Source: JAICMB01 sp035295125
Lineage (GTDB): Bacteria; Acidobacteriota; Terriglobia; Bryobacterales; Bryobacteraceae
Direction of reading: 5' to 3'
DNA length: 64,000 nucleotides
Assembly (NCBI GenBank): GCA_035295125.1
Contig: DATGJP010000090.1
Location: 1-64,000, forward strand
The translations under genes and the position numbers were made by a program. Below are positions 23,771 to 33,257 of this stretch, piece after piece; position 1 is the stretch's first letter; each line of letters starts with the position of its first letter. The notes beneath the pieces are model-generated. The model was given only the letters and a program-made list of their open reading frames with translations, made no database searches and had not been told where the DNA came from.

Positions 23771-26414
23771 GCGAAGCTGGATCGATACCTTGCGCAAGCT
23801 CCTTCCCGAGCGAGTTTGCCGCGAGATGTTTAACCCCTCCGTAGAAGACCTGCTTTGGGCGCAGGCCCACTCGCAAGCTCGCTGGATCCGGCTGCGGATC
23901 TTTTTCCTGTTCCTGGAGTGCTGGCGTCTGCAACTCACTTCTCCGTTCTCGCGGAACTCGCGGCCCGCGGCAGCATCGCGTCCGGTGGCGCCGAAGGAAA
24001 GGCTCGTGATATTTGCGAAGGACGTTCGGCACGCACTACGGCTCCTGACACGCGAGCCCGCCTTTGCTCTCACGGCGGTACTGACCCTGGCCCTCGGTGC
24101 CGGCGCCAGCATCGCGGTCTTTGCCGTTGTCGATGCGGTTTTGTTCCGTCCTTTTGCCTACCAGGACGCCGAGCGGCTGGTCATACTCAACCACCGCGAT
24201 CGCCGGACCGGGATCACCAAAGAGTTCATCGCAATCGGGGACTACGTCGATTTGCGGCAACGCCAGTCGAGCTTTGAGAGCCTCGGCGGCTTTGGGAACG
24301 GAATGGCTACGGTCTTCGATGTCGGCGATCCCTTTCGTGTGTCGACACTAATGGCCGCACCGGGCCTGTTCGAAACGCTGCGCATCCGGCCGGCGTTGGG
24401 GCGGCTGCTCGAGGCATCCGATACGCGGCCCGGCGCGGCGCCCGCGATGCTCATCAGCTACCAGATGTGGCGAGATCAATTCGGCTCCGATCCGTTAGTC
24501 GTCGGGCGTGGTTTGCGAGTAGATCAAAAACGCTTTCAGATTGTCGGCGTGGCTCCGCCGGGCTTCCAATTCCCGCCGGGCATCGCCACCGATATCATCG
24601 TTCCCCAACCCGTCCCGCTGACCGCTCCGGCCGCGCGCCAATCGGACTGGATCTTCGCGGTCGCGCGCCTCAAATCGCATGTGTCGCTGCAAACTGCGCT
24701 GACGGACCTGAGCACGATTTCGCAGCAACTCGGTCGCGAGCATCCCCGGAGCAACGCGGCCTCCGAGTACTTCGCGCTCCCGCTTCGGGACGCTCTGTTG
24801 GGAAACACCAAACCGACGCTTCTCCTGATCATGGCCGCGGTGACGATTGTTTTACTGATTGCGTGCTCGAACGTCGCCAATCTTCTGTTGGCCCGCTCGC
24901 TGGCCCGCAGCCGCGAAATGGCGGTTCGCGTCGCTCTCGGAGCAGGCCGCGGCAGGCTCGTCGCACAGCTTTTGACCGAAAGCCTGGTGCTGGCGGCTCT
25001 CGCGTGTTCGGCAGCACTGCCGATCGCCATGTGGGGAGCCCGCGCACTGGTCGCGCTGGCGCCGAAATCGCTCCAGGCGCCAGGACTATCCGATGTGCAG
25101 GTCAACTTCAACGTGCTGGCTTTCGCGCTGGGCGTGATGGTGCTCACATCTTTGCTGATTGGCTTGTTCTCCGCCGTCTCAATCGGAACCCGCACCGCTA
25201 CCGGCGTCATGGTGTCGAGCGTGCGCGTTACCACGGGTGTCGCGGGACGCCGGACGGCGTCGGCACTGATTCTTGCGGAAGTGGCATTCGCAATCATGCT
25301 TCTCACCGGGGCAGGGCTCATTTTGCGCAGCTTTTCGAATCTCGTAACGGTGAACCCAGGCTTTCGGACCGCTAATGTACTGACAGTCAACTTCAGGATC
25401 CCGGCGTCGCGCTACCAGAGCGGCGATGCGTTGCGTGCTTTCTACGACAGGGCTTTCACGGCCCTGCGCTCCGTGCCCGGAGTACGCGAAGCCGGGTCGG
25501 CCATGGTAATCCCTCTCACCGGCAACAACTGGACATCTCCATTTGAAAGGCCGGAGCATCCCGTTCCGGCGGGTGATCGGCCGCCACAAGTTGGCTGGCA
25601 ACTCGCTTCCAGCGGTTATTTCAAGGCGCTGCAGATCCCGCTCCTCGAAGGGCGTTTCTTCAACCCGGGCGATCGCCCGGATGGGAAATGCGTCGTGATC
25701 ATCAGTGAGGCGATTGAGAGGCGGTTCTTTCCGGAGGGGCATGCGGTCGGGCACGAATACAAGCAAGGCAACCAGCGGTGCGATATCGTCGGCGTGGTAG
25801 GCAACATCCGGCGCGCCGCTCTGCGTGACGAACCCCGCGCCGATCTCTACTTCCCGGTGGAACAAGCCCCTGCGCCCACGATGACGTTCTTCGTGCGCAC
25901 CGCGGGCGATCCGTTGCCGCTACTCCCGCTGGTGCAAAGCACCCTGCGCTCGATTGAGCCGAACATCCTGCTGAGCAACGGTCAAACGATGGACGAAGTC
26001 CTGAGCCAATCGCTTCAAGTGACCTATCTCGCCCTCTGGCTCATGGGAGTCTTTGCAGCGACTGCTCTGGCGTTGGCGGCCGTCGGAATCTACAGCGTGA
26101 TGTCCTATGCGGTGCGGCAGCGCACCCGCGAAATCGGGATGCGCGTCGCACTGGGCGCGACTCGTGCGGGAATTGTCTGGCTCGTCATCCGGCAAGGCGC
26201 CCGGATCGCGCTGGCCGGCTCGCTGATCGGACTGCTGGCAGGCGCTACCGCCGCGCGACTCTTCCGCGCGATGCTATACGGTGTCACCAACTTCGACCCC
26301 GTCACTCTCGTCCTCGCGCCAATGCTCCTGTTGCTGGCCGCCATCGCCGGCTGCTACCTTCCTGCCATTCGCGCGTCGCGCGTCGATCCGGCGAAGGCCC
26401 TCGCGGAGCCATAG
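23763..26414 (+). CDS. ADOP-type MacB/FtsX-like permease
   Basis: The 883-residue 'acidobacterial duplicated orphan permease' has an atypical N-terminus (residues 1-75, a helical prefix ending in a hydrophobic stretch), then DVRHALRLLTREPAFALTAV, TM1 about 97-117, and two MacB periplasmic core plus FtsX permease modules. These end in the repeated motif ARSREMAVRVALGAGRGRLV and, in the second half, RTREIGMRVALGATRAGIV. No ABC ATPase is adjacent, which is normal for this group. Export of peptides or drugs has been proposed for relatives; the substrate here is unknown. Translationally coupled to padR. Confidence 0.92.
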   Translation: MPERSWIDTLRKLLPERVCREMFNPSVEDLLWAQAHSQARWIRLRIFFLFLECWRLQLTSPFSRNSRPAAASRPVAPKERLVIFAKDVRHALRLLTREPAFALTAVLTLALGAGASIAVFAVVDAVLFRPFAYQDAERLVILNHRDRRTGITKEFIAIGDYVDLRQRQSSFESLGGFGNGMATVFDVGDPFRVSTLMAAPGLFETLRIRPALGRLLEASDTRPGAAPAMLISYQMWRDQFGSDPLVVGRGLRVDQKRFQIVGVAPPGFQFPPGIATDIIVPQPVPLTAPAARQSDWIFAVARLKSHVSLQTALTDLSTISQQLGREHPRSNAASEYFALPLRDALLGNTKPTLLLIMAAVTIVLLIACSNVANLLLARSLARSREMAVRVALGAGRGRLVAQLLTESLVLAALACSAALPIAMWGARALVALAPKSLQAPGLSDVQVNFNVLAFALGVMVLTSLLIGLFSAVSIGTRTATGVMVSSVRVTTGVAGRRTASALILAEVAFAIMLLTGAGLILRSFSNLVTVNPGFRTANVLTVNFRIPASRYQSGDALRAFYDRAFTALRSVPGVREAGSAMVIPLTGNNWTSPFERPEHPVPAGDRPPQVGWQLASSGYFKALQIPLLEGRFFNPGDRPDGKCVVIISEAIERRFFPEGHAVGHEYKQGNQRCDIVGVVGNIRRAALRDEPRADLYFPVEQAPAPTMTFFVRTAGDPLPLLPLVQSTLRSIEPNILLSNGQTMDEVLSQSLQVTYLALWLMGVFAATALALAAVGIYSVMSYAVRQRTREIGMRVALGATRAGIVWLVIRQGARIALAGSLIGLLAGATAARLFRAMLYGVTNFDPVTLVLAPMLLLLAAIAGCYLPAIRASRVDPAKALAEP

Positions 26415-26748
26415 AGCAACGCGAAACATCGTTCCGCGATCGCTAAAGCTGACTGCCCGTCTCGCTTCGTGGTAGAATCCCGAACATTACTGCAACATCA
26501 TAGAGTTGGCCTGGAACCGTCATAAACGGGGGCGGCGAAAGGCGTAGTAGTACAACGGGACTCATCGTCCGGCGCAAACGGGGATATTTAACGCCGGGCA
26601 GGTTGGTCGTGTTCAAGACCCTGTAAAAAAGATGCCGGCGGATATTCCGTCCTGGTGATGCGTCTCGTCGTCTCGCGGCGGTGAGTTGCGGCCGGGAGTA
26701 TGCGCGTTTTCTTTGCAGAGGTCCTGGATACAAAAAAGGAGAGGAACC
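26415..26748 (+). promoter_or_regulatory. Long untranslated leader region before the secreted protease
   Basis: 334 bases with no convincing gene. A possible -10 TAGAAT at 26473-26478, with a poor -35, would give a leader of about 260 nt. The strong site AAGGAGAGG at 26737-26745 fixes the protease TTG start. The stretch GCGGCGAAAGGCG (about 26533-26545) can form a small GAAA-loop hairpin. I could not match the leader to a known riboswitch. Confidence 0.4.
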
Positions 26749-28800
26749 TTGAAGAGAACTCTAATACTCTTAGCACTTTGGACTTCGTCGTTGTTCGCAC
26801 AAGTCTACCAGTTCAATAACGGGGGACGGCCGGCTCGATACGAGTTTTCGCCAAATGAGATCTACCTCAGTGTTGAGCAAAAGCAAAATCATTCGGCCGC
26901 TATTGCCGCGGTCAAGAAAGCTCTCGGAGCGGGGGTGAAGGGGACAACCGAAATCGGAGAGACCGGGCTGGTGGTTGAACTGAACCAGCCGGCGCGCGCG
27001 AGCGCCAAGTCGCTATACAGCGGCAAGTCCAAGATAGCCGGAGTGAAGGCGGCGGCGCCTGTGTTTTACGATGCTCAGGAAGTTCGTCGTCCGGCAGCGC
27101 GGCGCTATATGACAAGCCGTCTGCTGGTCAGGATTACTAGTGACGAAAAGTGGAGCTCGCTACGCCAGTCGACCGGAGCGCAAACCCGAGAGGCAAGCCT
27201 GATTAAGGACTGGTGGCTTGTGAACTACACCGATGCCTGGGCCGCCCTGGACGCTGCCGATGTATTGACCAAGGCCGGTGGATGGGATTTCTCGCCGGTA
27301 TTCACCCAGCAGTTCGAAAAACGCCAGACCAGCACCTCGGGAAGCCTGCAACGAACGGTGAACGATCCGCTATATCCCAATCAATGGCATCTGACCGGTT
27401 CCGGACCGAACCTGCAAATGAACGCGGCGTGGGATGTCGTGACCGGCAAAAACGTCAACGTCGCCGTGGTCGATGATGGCCTCGACATCAATCATGAAGA
27501 CCTGGCCGGCAACGCCTATCCCGTTTCGGCAAACAATCACAAAAACTACAACGCCGGTGATCCGACCGATCCGACACCCGCCAATCCTTCGCAGAATCAT
27601 GGCACCAGTTGCGGCGGTTTGATCGGTGCGATTGGATTCAACAATATCGGAGTCATCGGCGTGGCGCCGGAAGTCAGCCTGATGGGCCTGCGCCTTATCG
27701 CGGATCCGGCAGGTGACGACGCGGTGGGTGACGCGATGGCATGGCAGCCGGGCGGATTAATAACCTCCGTCTCCAGCAATAGCTGGGGCCCTGCCGATGA
27801 CGGGACGGCCCTCGGCGTTCCCGGTCCCCTGCAGTTGGCAGGCATTCAGCAGGCTGTAACGAATTATCGTAGTGGCCTGGGAACTGTGTTTGTCGTATCG
27901 GCAGGCAACGGCCGCCAGGCGGGTGATAACGGCAGCTACGATGGATTTGCCGCTTCTCGGTTCACGATTGGAGTCGGAGCCGTAGCCCGCACCGGTGACC
28001 CGAGCTCGTACAGCGAGGAGGGCATTGGGGTCGCCATCTCGGCCTTTGGCGGTGAGTTCACGCCTCCGGACATGATCTGGACGACGAACGTTACCGGTCC
28101 TGATGCTCTGGCCGCCCTTCAAGCCAACTTCGCTACGTCGCAGGCGCCTGTCAATTACTCCGACGCTTTCAACGGCACGTCTGCCGCGGCACCGCAGGTC
28201 TCAGGTGCTGTGGCCTTGATTCTTCAGGCGAACCCGAACCTCGGTTATCGCGACGTGAAGGAGATCCTCATGCGCACCGCACAGAAGACGGGTATCCAGA
28301 ACGGCGACCCCTTCAGGGACAATGGAGCAGGATTCTCTTTCAGCAACTCGTTTGGCGCGGGATTGATGAACGTCTCGGCTGCCATCGACATGGCATCGGG
28401 ATGGACAAATCTCGGGGCGTTGCAGAGCATTACACTTACCTCAACTGACTCGCAGCCAATTCCGGACGGTTCTACGGACGGAGCAACGTTCAGTTTCGAT
28501 TTCTCGAGCATGTCAAAGCTTCGCGTCGAGCACGTGGAGTTCGTCGTAAACGTTCAGCACCCAAACCGGGGGCAGGTCGGATTTGTCCTGACCTCCCCGT
28601 CCGGGATGACAAGCGTGGTCAATAATCGTCCTCCGGACACAGGTGCAGATTTCGAGAACTACATGTTCACGTCGGTTCGAGATTGGGGTGAGAGTTCCAG
28701 CGGAGTATGGACGGTGAAGGTGATCGACATGGTTGCTGACGGCGTGTCTGGAACAGCCGGCAACATTACCATGAACATTTGGGGGACAGCGGTCCAATAG
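26749..28800 (+). CDS. Secreted kexin-like subtilisin protease with P-domain
   Basis: The 683-residue extracellular S8 protease starts at TTG (26749), chosen from the AAGGAGAGG just upstream and the signal peptide LKRTLILLALWTSSLFAQ. An I9-like propeptide (about 20-175) precedes the catalytic domain with Asp242 (VAVVDDGLDINHE), His284 (NHGTSCGG) and Ser478 (FNGTSAAAPQVSG). The C-terminal P-domain (about 560-683, with VEFVVNVQHPNRGQVGFVL and WTVKVIDMVADG) is typical of proprotein convertases and many secreted bacterial proteases. A degradative role is likely. Confidence 0.92.
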   Translation: MKRTLILLALWTSSLFAQVYQFNNGGRPARYEFSPNEIYLSVEQKQNHSAAIAAVKKALGAGVKGTTEIGETGLVVELNQPARASAKSLYSGKSKIAGVKAAAPVFYDAQEVRRPAARRYMTSRLLVRITSDEKWSSLRQSTGAQTREASLIKDWWLVNYTDAWAALDAADVLTKAGGWDFSPVFTQQFEKRQTSTSGSLQRTVNDPLYPNQWHLTGSGPNLQMNAAWDVVTGKNVNVAVVDDGLDINHEDLAGNAYPVSANNHKNYNAGDPTDPTPANPSQNHGTSCGGLIGAIGFNNIGVIGVAPEVSLMGLRLIADPAGDDAVGDAMAWQPGGLITSVSSNSWGPADDGTALGVPGPLQLAGIQQAVTNYRSGLGTVFVVSAGNGRQAGDNGSYDGFAASRFTIGVGAVARTGDPSSYSEEGIGVAISAFGGEFTPPDMIWTTNVTGPDALAALQANFATSQAPVNYSDAFNGTSAAAPQVSGAVALILQANPNLGYRDVKEILMRTAQKTGIQNGDPFRDNGAGFSFSNSFGAGLMNVSAAIDMASGWTNLGALQSITLTSTDSQPIPDGSTDGATFSFDFSSMSKLRVEHVEFVVNVQHPNRGQVGFVLTSPSGMTSVVNNRPPDTGADFENYMFTSVRDWGESSSGVWTVKVIDMVADGVSGTAGNITMNIWGTAVQ

Positions 28801-28835
28801 GCGAGCACGGTCAAAATTCCCCCCGGCTGAAGCGG

Positions 28836-28916
28836 CAGTGGAAGGGTGGAGCAGGCCTTCAGCCTGCCTTTGGACCTCCACGGGAAACGCGAAGGCGAAA
28901 CCGCCTGCGCCACCTT
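28836..28916 (-). repeat. Composite palindromic repeat, reversed full-length copy
   Basis: Read on the plus strand: tail GTGGAAGGGTGGAG, arm B (CAGGCCTTCAGCCTGCCTTTGG), a spacer, then arm A (CGAAGGCGAAACCGCCTGCGCCACC). It is the reverse complement of the order at 62040-62142. It lies between the protease and the DHH gene, and its bases extend a false frame upstream of that gene. Confidence 0.85.
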
Positions 28917-29026
28917 TTCCAACTTTGGCCGATCCTTTGGTTGCGGGCAAATTCCGACAGACAGTTGCAAAAGGTACCACAAGTGCGTCAAGCTGGAGAG
29001 TTTCACTCCTATATGGATCCTGTTCG

Positions 29027-29983
29027 ATGCGGGTGAGAATCCTGTACCACGATCATTGCTTCGATGGAGCGGCGTCGGCTGCCTTTTTCAGCCGCTTCTA
29101 CGAGGACAAGTATGCCCCGGGCGCGGAGTTCGAATTTACCGGCCTGGCTCATAAAGCGTCGCAGCTTTTCGACGACAACATGTTCGATGGCGACGTCAAC
29201 GCCATCGTTGATTTTAAGTATTCGCCCGATCCGCGCCTGACCTGGTGGTTCGATCACCACCAGAGCGCGTTTCTGCGTCCAGAAGACGCCGAGCACTATA
29301 AGCTGGACCACAGCGGCAAGAAGCTATACGACCCGAATTTCCGGTCCTGCACCATGTTCATCGCGACAGTCGCCCGCGAGCGGTTCGGCTACGACGCGCC
29401 CGATTTATCCGAACTGGTGAAGTGGGCGGATATCGTGGACGGGGCACAGTATGAGAGTGCCGCGGCAGCCGTAGAGCTGCGCGAGCCGGCCATGAAGATC
29501 ACGCTGGTCATTGAGAGCGCCAAGGGCTCAGAAATCGTACATCGTGTCATCCGGCTGATGCGGCGCGAATCGCTTGGCGCCATCATCGAGGACCCGGAGA
29601 TGCAGCAGCTCTATCAGCCGCTCTACGAGCGCCACCTGCATTCCATCGACCTCATCAGGAATCGCGCCACTTGCCGCGATGGGGTCGTATACTTCGACTT
29701 GATCAGCCAGGATCTGGAGGGCTACAACAAGTTCATCCCGTACTATCTTTACCCCGACAGCACCTATACGGTTTCGGTGAGCACGTCGAGTTTCCGGACC
29801 AAGGTGTCGGTGGGTTCGAATCCCTGGGCTCGCGAGGAGCCGAAGCACAACCTCGCTTCGATCTGCGAGCGCTACGGCGGCGGAGGGCATCCCCGCGTCG
29901 GCGCCATCAGCTTCGAAATCGGCGCCGTGGACCAGGCCCGCGAAGTCGCTCTGGAAGTTAAGAACGAGTTGGAGAGCACTTAG
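29027..29983 (+). CDS. DHH-family phosphoesterase
   Basis: The 318-residue protein has DHH motifs YHDHCFDGAAS (Asp9, Asp13), IVDFKYSP and WWFDHHQSAF (the DHH triplet). A C-terminal DHHA1-type nucleotide-binding domain has ERYGGGGHPRVGAISF. Relatives (RecJ, NrnA, GdpP) hydrolyse nucleotide phosphodiesters. This variant lacks the PAS/GGDEF parts of GdpP and is most like small nanoRNase or oligoribonuclease forms, but the substrate is uncertain. The ATG at 29027 begins the conserved region; upstream codons come from the repeat. Confidence 0.88.
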   Translation: MRVRILYHDHCFDGAASAAFFSRFYEDKYAPGAEFEFTGLAHKASQLFDDNMFDGDVNAIVDFKYSPDPRLTWWFDHHQSAFLRPEDAEHYKLDHSGKKLYDPNFRSCTMFIATVARERFGYDAPDLSELVKWADIVDGAQYESAAAAVELREPAMKITLVIESAKGSEIVHRVIRLMRRESLGAIIEDPEMQQLYQPLYERHLHSIDLIRNRATCRDGVVYFDLISQDLEGYNKFIPYYLYPDSTYTVSVSTSSFRTKVSVGSNPWAREEPKHNLASICERYGGGGHPRVGAISFEIGAVDQAREVALEVKNELEST

Positions 29984-29986
29984 GTC

Positions 29987-30619
29987 ATGCTGTTTCGATT
30001 GGGGCTCGTCGCCCTCATCTTGGTTGCGGCTTTGCCGGCGCAACGCAAGGCCAAGCTGCCGGGAGAGGATTGGGTTTCGTTGTTCAACGGGAACGATCTC
30101 GACGGTTGGGTCAAGATCGGCAACGAAAAATGGGACGTGGAAAACGGCACCATCCATGGCACCGCTCTGACCAAGGAATACGGGTATCTGCGGACCGAGA
30201 AAAACTACAAGGATTTCGACTTCTCGCTGCGCTTTAAGTGCGAGGGCGACGGCAACAGCGGTGTTTTCTTCCGCGCGGAATTCAAGCCCGGCACAGCCGA
30301 TGTAACGCAGGGTCCGCAGTTCGAGATCGACTGCGGAATCAACAAACACACCGGCGGTATTTACGATGTCGGGCGCCAGTGGATTGTCTGGCCGGCGCCT
30401 GAAAACGAGACCGTCGTTCGCCCCGACGACTGGAACGAATACCTGCTCAGAGTCGTTGGCAACCGTTATATCGCGCGCCTGAATGGCGTCCCGATGGTCG
30501 ATTTCACCGATCCCAAGCCCAAGGCGGAGGACGGCGGCATCGCATTGCAGTTGCACTCCGGCGGGCGCGGCAATATGCGATTCAAGGATCTTTGGATCCG
30601 CGATCTGTCACATCGCTAA
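29987..30619 (+). CDS. Secreted DUF1080 (3-keto-disaccharide hydrolase) protein
   Basis: The 210-residue protein has a signal peptide (MLFRLGLVALILVAALPAQ) and one DUF1080 concanavalin-like domain: WVSLFNGNDLDGWVKIG, WDVENGTIHGTALTK, YLRTEKNYKDFDFSLRFK, GNSGVFFRAE and the terminal MRFKDLWIRDL. Family members hydrolyse 3-keto-glycosides or bind glycans. It follows the DHH gene by 3 bp and may be co-transcribed, though a functional link is not obvious. Confidence 0.9.
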   Translation: MLFRLGLVALILVAALPAQRKAKLPGEDWVSLFNGNDLDGWVKIGNEKWDVENGTIHGTALTKEYGYLRTEKNYKDFDFSLRFKCEGDGNSGVFFRAEFKPGTADVTQGPQFEIDCGINKHTGGIYDVGRQWIVWPAPENETVVRPDDWNEYLLRVVGNRYIARLNGVPMVDFTDPKPKAEDGGIALQLHSGGRGNMRFKDLWIRDLSHR

Positions 30620-30689
30620 AGGCCCGTGGCCGAAGTGTGTGAAACCTGGCATTCAGCCTGCCCAACTTCTGTCACGGGCTCCTAATCTA

Positions 30690-31580
30690 ATGCGCACGCT
30701 GTACTATTGCGACCACCACGCCATTCCTTTGCCGGAGGGGCACAAGTTCCCAATGTCAAAGTACGCGCTGGTTCGCGATATCCTCGCCGCGGACGGGCGG
30801 TTTCGATTTGAAGCGGCGCCATTCGCCGACGTTTCTGTCGTGAAACTCGCGCACGATCCGGCTTATGTCGATGCGTTCCTCACCGGCGGACTGGCACCCG
30901 CGGCTGTACGGCGCATCGGGTTCCCGTGGTCGGAGGGGCTGGTGCGTCGAACACTCGCGTCCGCCGGCGGAACATTACGAGCCACCGAGGACGCGCTCAC
31001 AATCGGCTGGGGTGGCAACCTGGCGGGCGGCACGCACCATGCCTTTCGAGGCGAGGGATCGGGATTTTGTGTCTTCAACGATATTGCCATCGCGATTTAT
31101 TGTCTGCGATCGCAGGGACGAATCCGTCGCGCTGCCGTCATCGATCTTGACGTGCATCAAGGCGACGGCACGGCGAGCATATTTCAAGGTGAAGACTGGG
31201 TACTGACCGCATCCATGCACTGCAGCGTGAATTTCCCGTTTCGCAAGCAGCAAAGCCGTATCGATGTTGAGCTTCCGGAGGGGACGGCTGACGAGGCGTA
31301 TCTCGCGGAGTTGGACGCGCTCTTACCCCGCGTGCTCTCGTTTGATCCGGACGTCGTTTTCTATCAGTCGGGAGTCGACGTGCTGGCAACCGACACCCTG
31401 GGACGCCTGAAACTGACCGAGGCTGGGTTGGGAGAGCGCGATCGACACGTCATGAATGCGGTGCGCGACCGCGGCATCCCGTTCGTAGTGACGCTCGGAG
31501 GAGGATACTCGAAGCCGGTCGAACTCACCGCACGCGGACATGCTCAGACGTTTCGCACTGCCGTGTCGGTGTTCGGTTAA
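30690..31580 (+). CDS. Histone deacetylase superfamily (class IV-like) deacetylase
   Basis: The 296-residue zinc deacetylase matches AcuC/HDAC11-like proteins: LAHDPAYVDAF, GGNLAGGTHHAFRGEGSGFC (His116/His117), IDLDVHQGDGTA (zinc ligands Asp154, His156), YQSGVDVLATDTLGRL and VTLGGGYSKP. It probably removes acetyl groups from lysine, polyamines or a small metabolite. The ATG at 30690 starts the conserved MRTLYYCDHH; a partial repeat (about 30643-30664) lies just upstream. No regulatory signal was recognised. Confidence 0.92.
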   Translation: MRTLYYCDHHAIPLPEGHKFPMSKYALVRDILAADGRFRFEAAPFADVSVVKLAHDPAYVDAFLTGGLAPAAVRRIGFPWSEGLVRRTLASAGGTLRATEDALTIGWGGNLAGGTHHAFRGEGSGFCVFNDIAIAIYCLRSQGRIRRAAVIDLDVHQGDGTASIFQGEDWVLTASMHCSVNFPFRKQQSRIDVELPEGTADEAYLAELDALLPRVLSFDPDVVFYQSGVDVLATDTLGRLKLTEAGLGERDRHVMNAVRDRGIPFVVTLGGGYSKPVELTARGHAQTFRTAVSVFG

Positions 31581-31660
31581 CGTTATACTCGGATGGCTTT
31601 TTGAAATTCGGTTTGTTCGCTTGGTCATCTGGGCAAGAACAGTCCGAACTCCGAGCAATC

Positions 31661-32848
31661 CTAAATCGTTCCCGTCACCGGCACTTTGTAGAGCAGAAAG
31701 CCGATCATCATCTCTTCCCACGTCTGATCGCCCCAGTGGACTTCCTTCGTCGGATCGGGATTGAACTTGTTGTTCGCAGAGTTATCGAAATGGGCGACGC
31801 ACTCGATCTTGGTCCCTTTGGCAACGTGAATCGGCGCTTTCAATTCGTAGCCGAGCTGCCAGTTGAAGTCGTACTTTGGGACGCTGAGTAGAATCTCGCG
31901 GCGTCCATCGGGATAAACGGCCGTGTACTGGAAGCTCTTGCCGCGGAAATGCATGTGCGGCATGAAGGCGAAAACATCGACGTCGGCGGGTGCCGTCCAG
32001 GTGGCATTGACGACGTAGTCCGGATCGTTCGCCGGAATGCGGAACGTCGCGTTGTAAGCGCGATCGGTAATCGACCGCAGCTTGGGCGGCTCTTTTGCGA
32101 AACGCAGGCCGATGAAGGAGCGGTCGCTGACCGCTTTGCCGGTGGTGGTGTAGTGCGCCTGGAAAAGGAAGACCGATCCCGCTTTGACGAGCATCGCCGA
32201 GCCGGGCTCCAGGTTTAGCGGTTGGACGCCGGGAGCGAAGCCGGTCAGCAGCGGCCCATCGTTGGATTTCTGGCCCGGCTCGAGAACGAAGACGTTGATG
32301 TGGTGCGTTACGTCGCGGTGTTGCGGCCGGATCTCGGCGGCCTCGATCCATTTGTCTTCGGTGAAGTTGGTCGGAACCTTGAAGTACTGGTAGGGCACCA
32401 CGCCCGAAGCCGGCACCGCGAAATCGGTTCCGAAATCGATCACCAGGTCCGGCTTGCCGATGTTCCAGCCTTCGACGAAGGTGGGCGCGGGTGGTAGGCC
32501 CTTTGCCTCACCCTCCGGCGCTCCTGCCGTCACCCAGTTGCTGATGGCGTCGATCTCGGCTTGGGAGAGCCGGCGGTCGTTCTTGAACTCGCCATGCGCG
32601 GGGTCCGCGAACCAGGGAGGCATGACGCGCGTCACTACCCGCTCGCGGATCGCCTTGGCCCACGGCCGTACTTCTTTGTAGCTGGTGAAGGCCATAGGCG
32701 CGACCTCGCCGGCGCGGTGGCATTGCACGCAGTTGCGATTCAGGATTGCGGCGACGTCTTTGGTGTACGTGACCTTGGACTTTTCAATGGAAGCCGCGGT
32801 GGCGCAAGCAGCGGCAATGGCAAGCAACGCGGTGGCGCGCGGAAACAT
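31661..32848 (-). CDS. Secreted cytochrome c / copper monooxygenase-like protein
   Basis: The 395-residue exported protein starts at MFPRATALLAIAAACATAA (signal peptide), because AAGGGGAA lies just upstream. One c-type heme site, NRNCVQCHRAG (Cys40, Cys43, His44), is followed by a region resembling the copper type II ascorbate-dependent monooxygenase fold: DVTHHINVFVLEPG, FLFQAHYTTTGKAVSD and FAFMPHMHFRGKSFQYT. The HH and HMH motifs are likely copper ligands. Such fusions are frequent in Acidobacteria and Planctomycetes; the substrate is unknown. Confidence 0.85.
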   Translation of the reverse strand: MFPRATALLAIAAACATAASIEKSKVTYTKDVAAILNRNCVQCHRAGEVAPMAFTSYKEVRPWAKAIRERVVTRVMPPWFADPAHGEFKNDRRLSQAEIDAISNWVTAGAPEGEAKGLPPAPTFVEGWNIGKPDLVIDFGTDFAVPASGVVPYQYFKVPTNFTEDKWIEAAEIRPQHRDVTHHINVFVLEPGQKSNDGPLLTGFAPGVQPLNLEPGSAMLVKAGSVFLFQAHYTTTGKAVSDRSFIGLRFAKEPPKLRSITDRAYNATFRIPANDPDYVVNATWTAPADVDVFAFMPHMHFRGKSFQYTAVYPDGRREILLSVPKYDFNWQLGYELKAPIHVAKGTKIECVAHFDNSANNKFNPDPTKEVHWGDQTWEEMMIGFLLYKVPVTGTI

Positions 32849-33257
32849 GGCAATTCCCCTTCGCGTTATCATACCGCGTGCGACGTTCTACCCAGCTCCT
32901 TAAAGCGCACTGGCGAAACCGCCCGGTCCACCAAACGGATACTCTCGGGTTGGAAAGGTGGGACAGGCGGTTTCGCCTGTCCGTTCGCGGTGAGGTCCAA
33001 AGGCAGGCTGGAGCCTAACGCCACTTAGTATTCGCTAACCTTGTAGTTCGTTAGCCTGTGATGCCGTATTGCTATCTGACGGTTGCCAACCGGCGCTGGT
33101 CGGTGCTTTTTTCAGAGCTACGGGCAGGCAGGCGGGTTAACAACCCGCCGCAGGCTACCAGCCTGCATTACAGGCTCAGTCCAACTCGCGGTCTTCCACA
33201 TCCTCCAAATTCTGCGCCGGATGCAAGAATCAATGCCGGTGTAATACCTCAACGCGA
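32849..33257. repeat. Repeat-rich intergenic region with two composite copies
   Basis: No gene. Copy 1 (about 32915-33020) runs GGTCCACCAAACGGAT, then GGACAGGCGGTTTCGCCTGTCC, then AGGTCCAAAGGCAGGCTGGA. Copy 2 (about 33118-33225) has GGGCAGGCAGGCGGGTTAAC with AACCCGCCGCAGGC, CAGCCTGCATTACAGGCT and CTTCCACATCCTCCAAAT. The extension GGTCCACnAAAnGGAT also precedes the copies at 51830 and 58800. Confidence 0.8.

Noticed and set aside
26500..26700. Cyclic-di-GMP or other known riboswitch before the secreted protease
   Set aside because: The expected conserved core and tetraloop receptor were not found.
28838..29026. N-terminal extension of the DHH gene
   Set aside because: These codons are made of repeat sequence; DHH homology begins at 29027.
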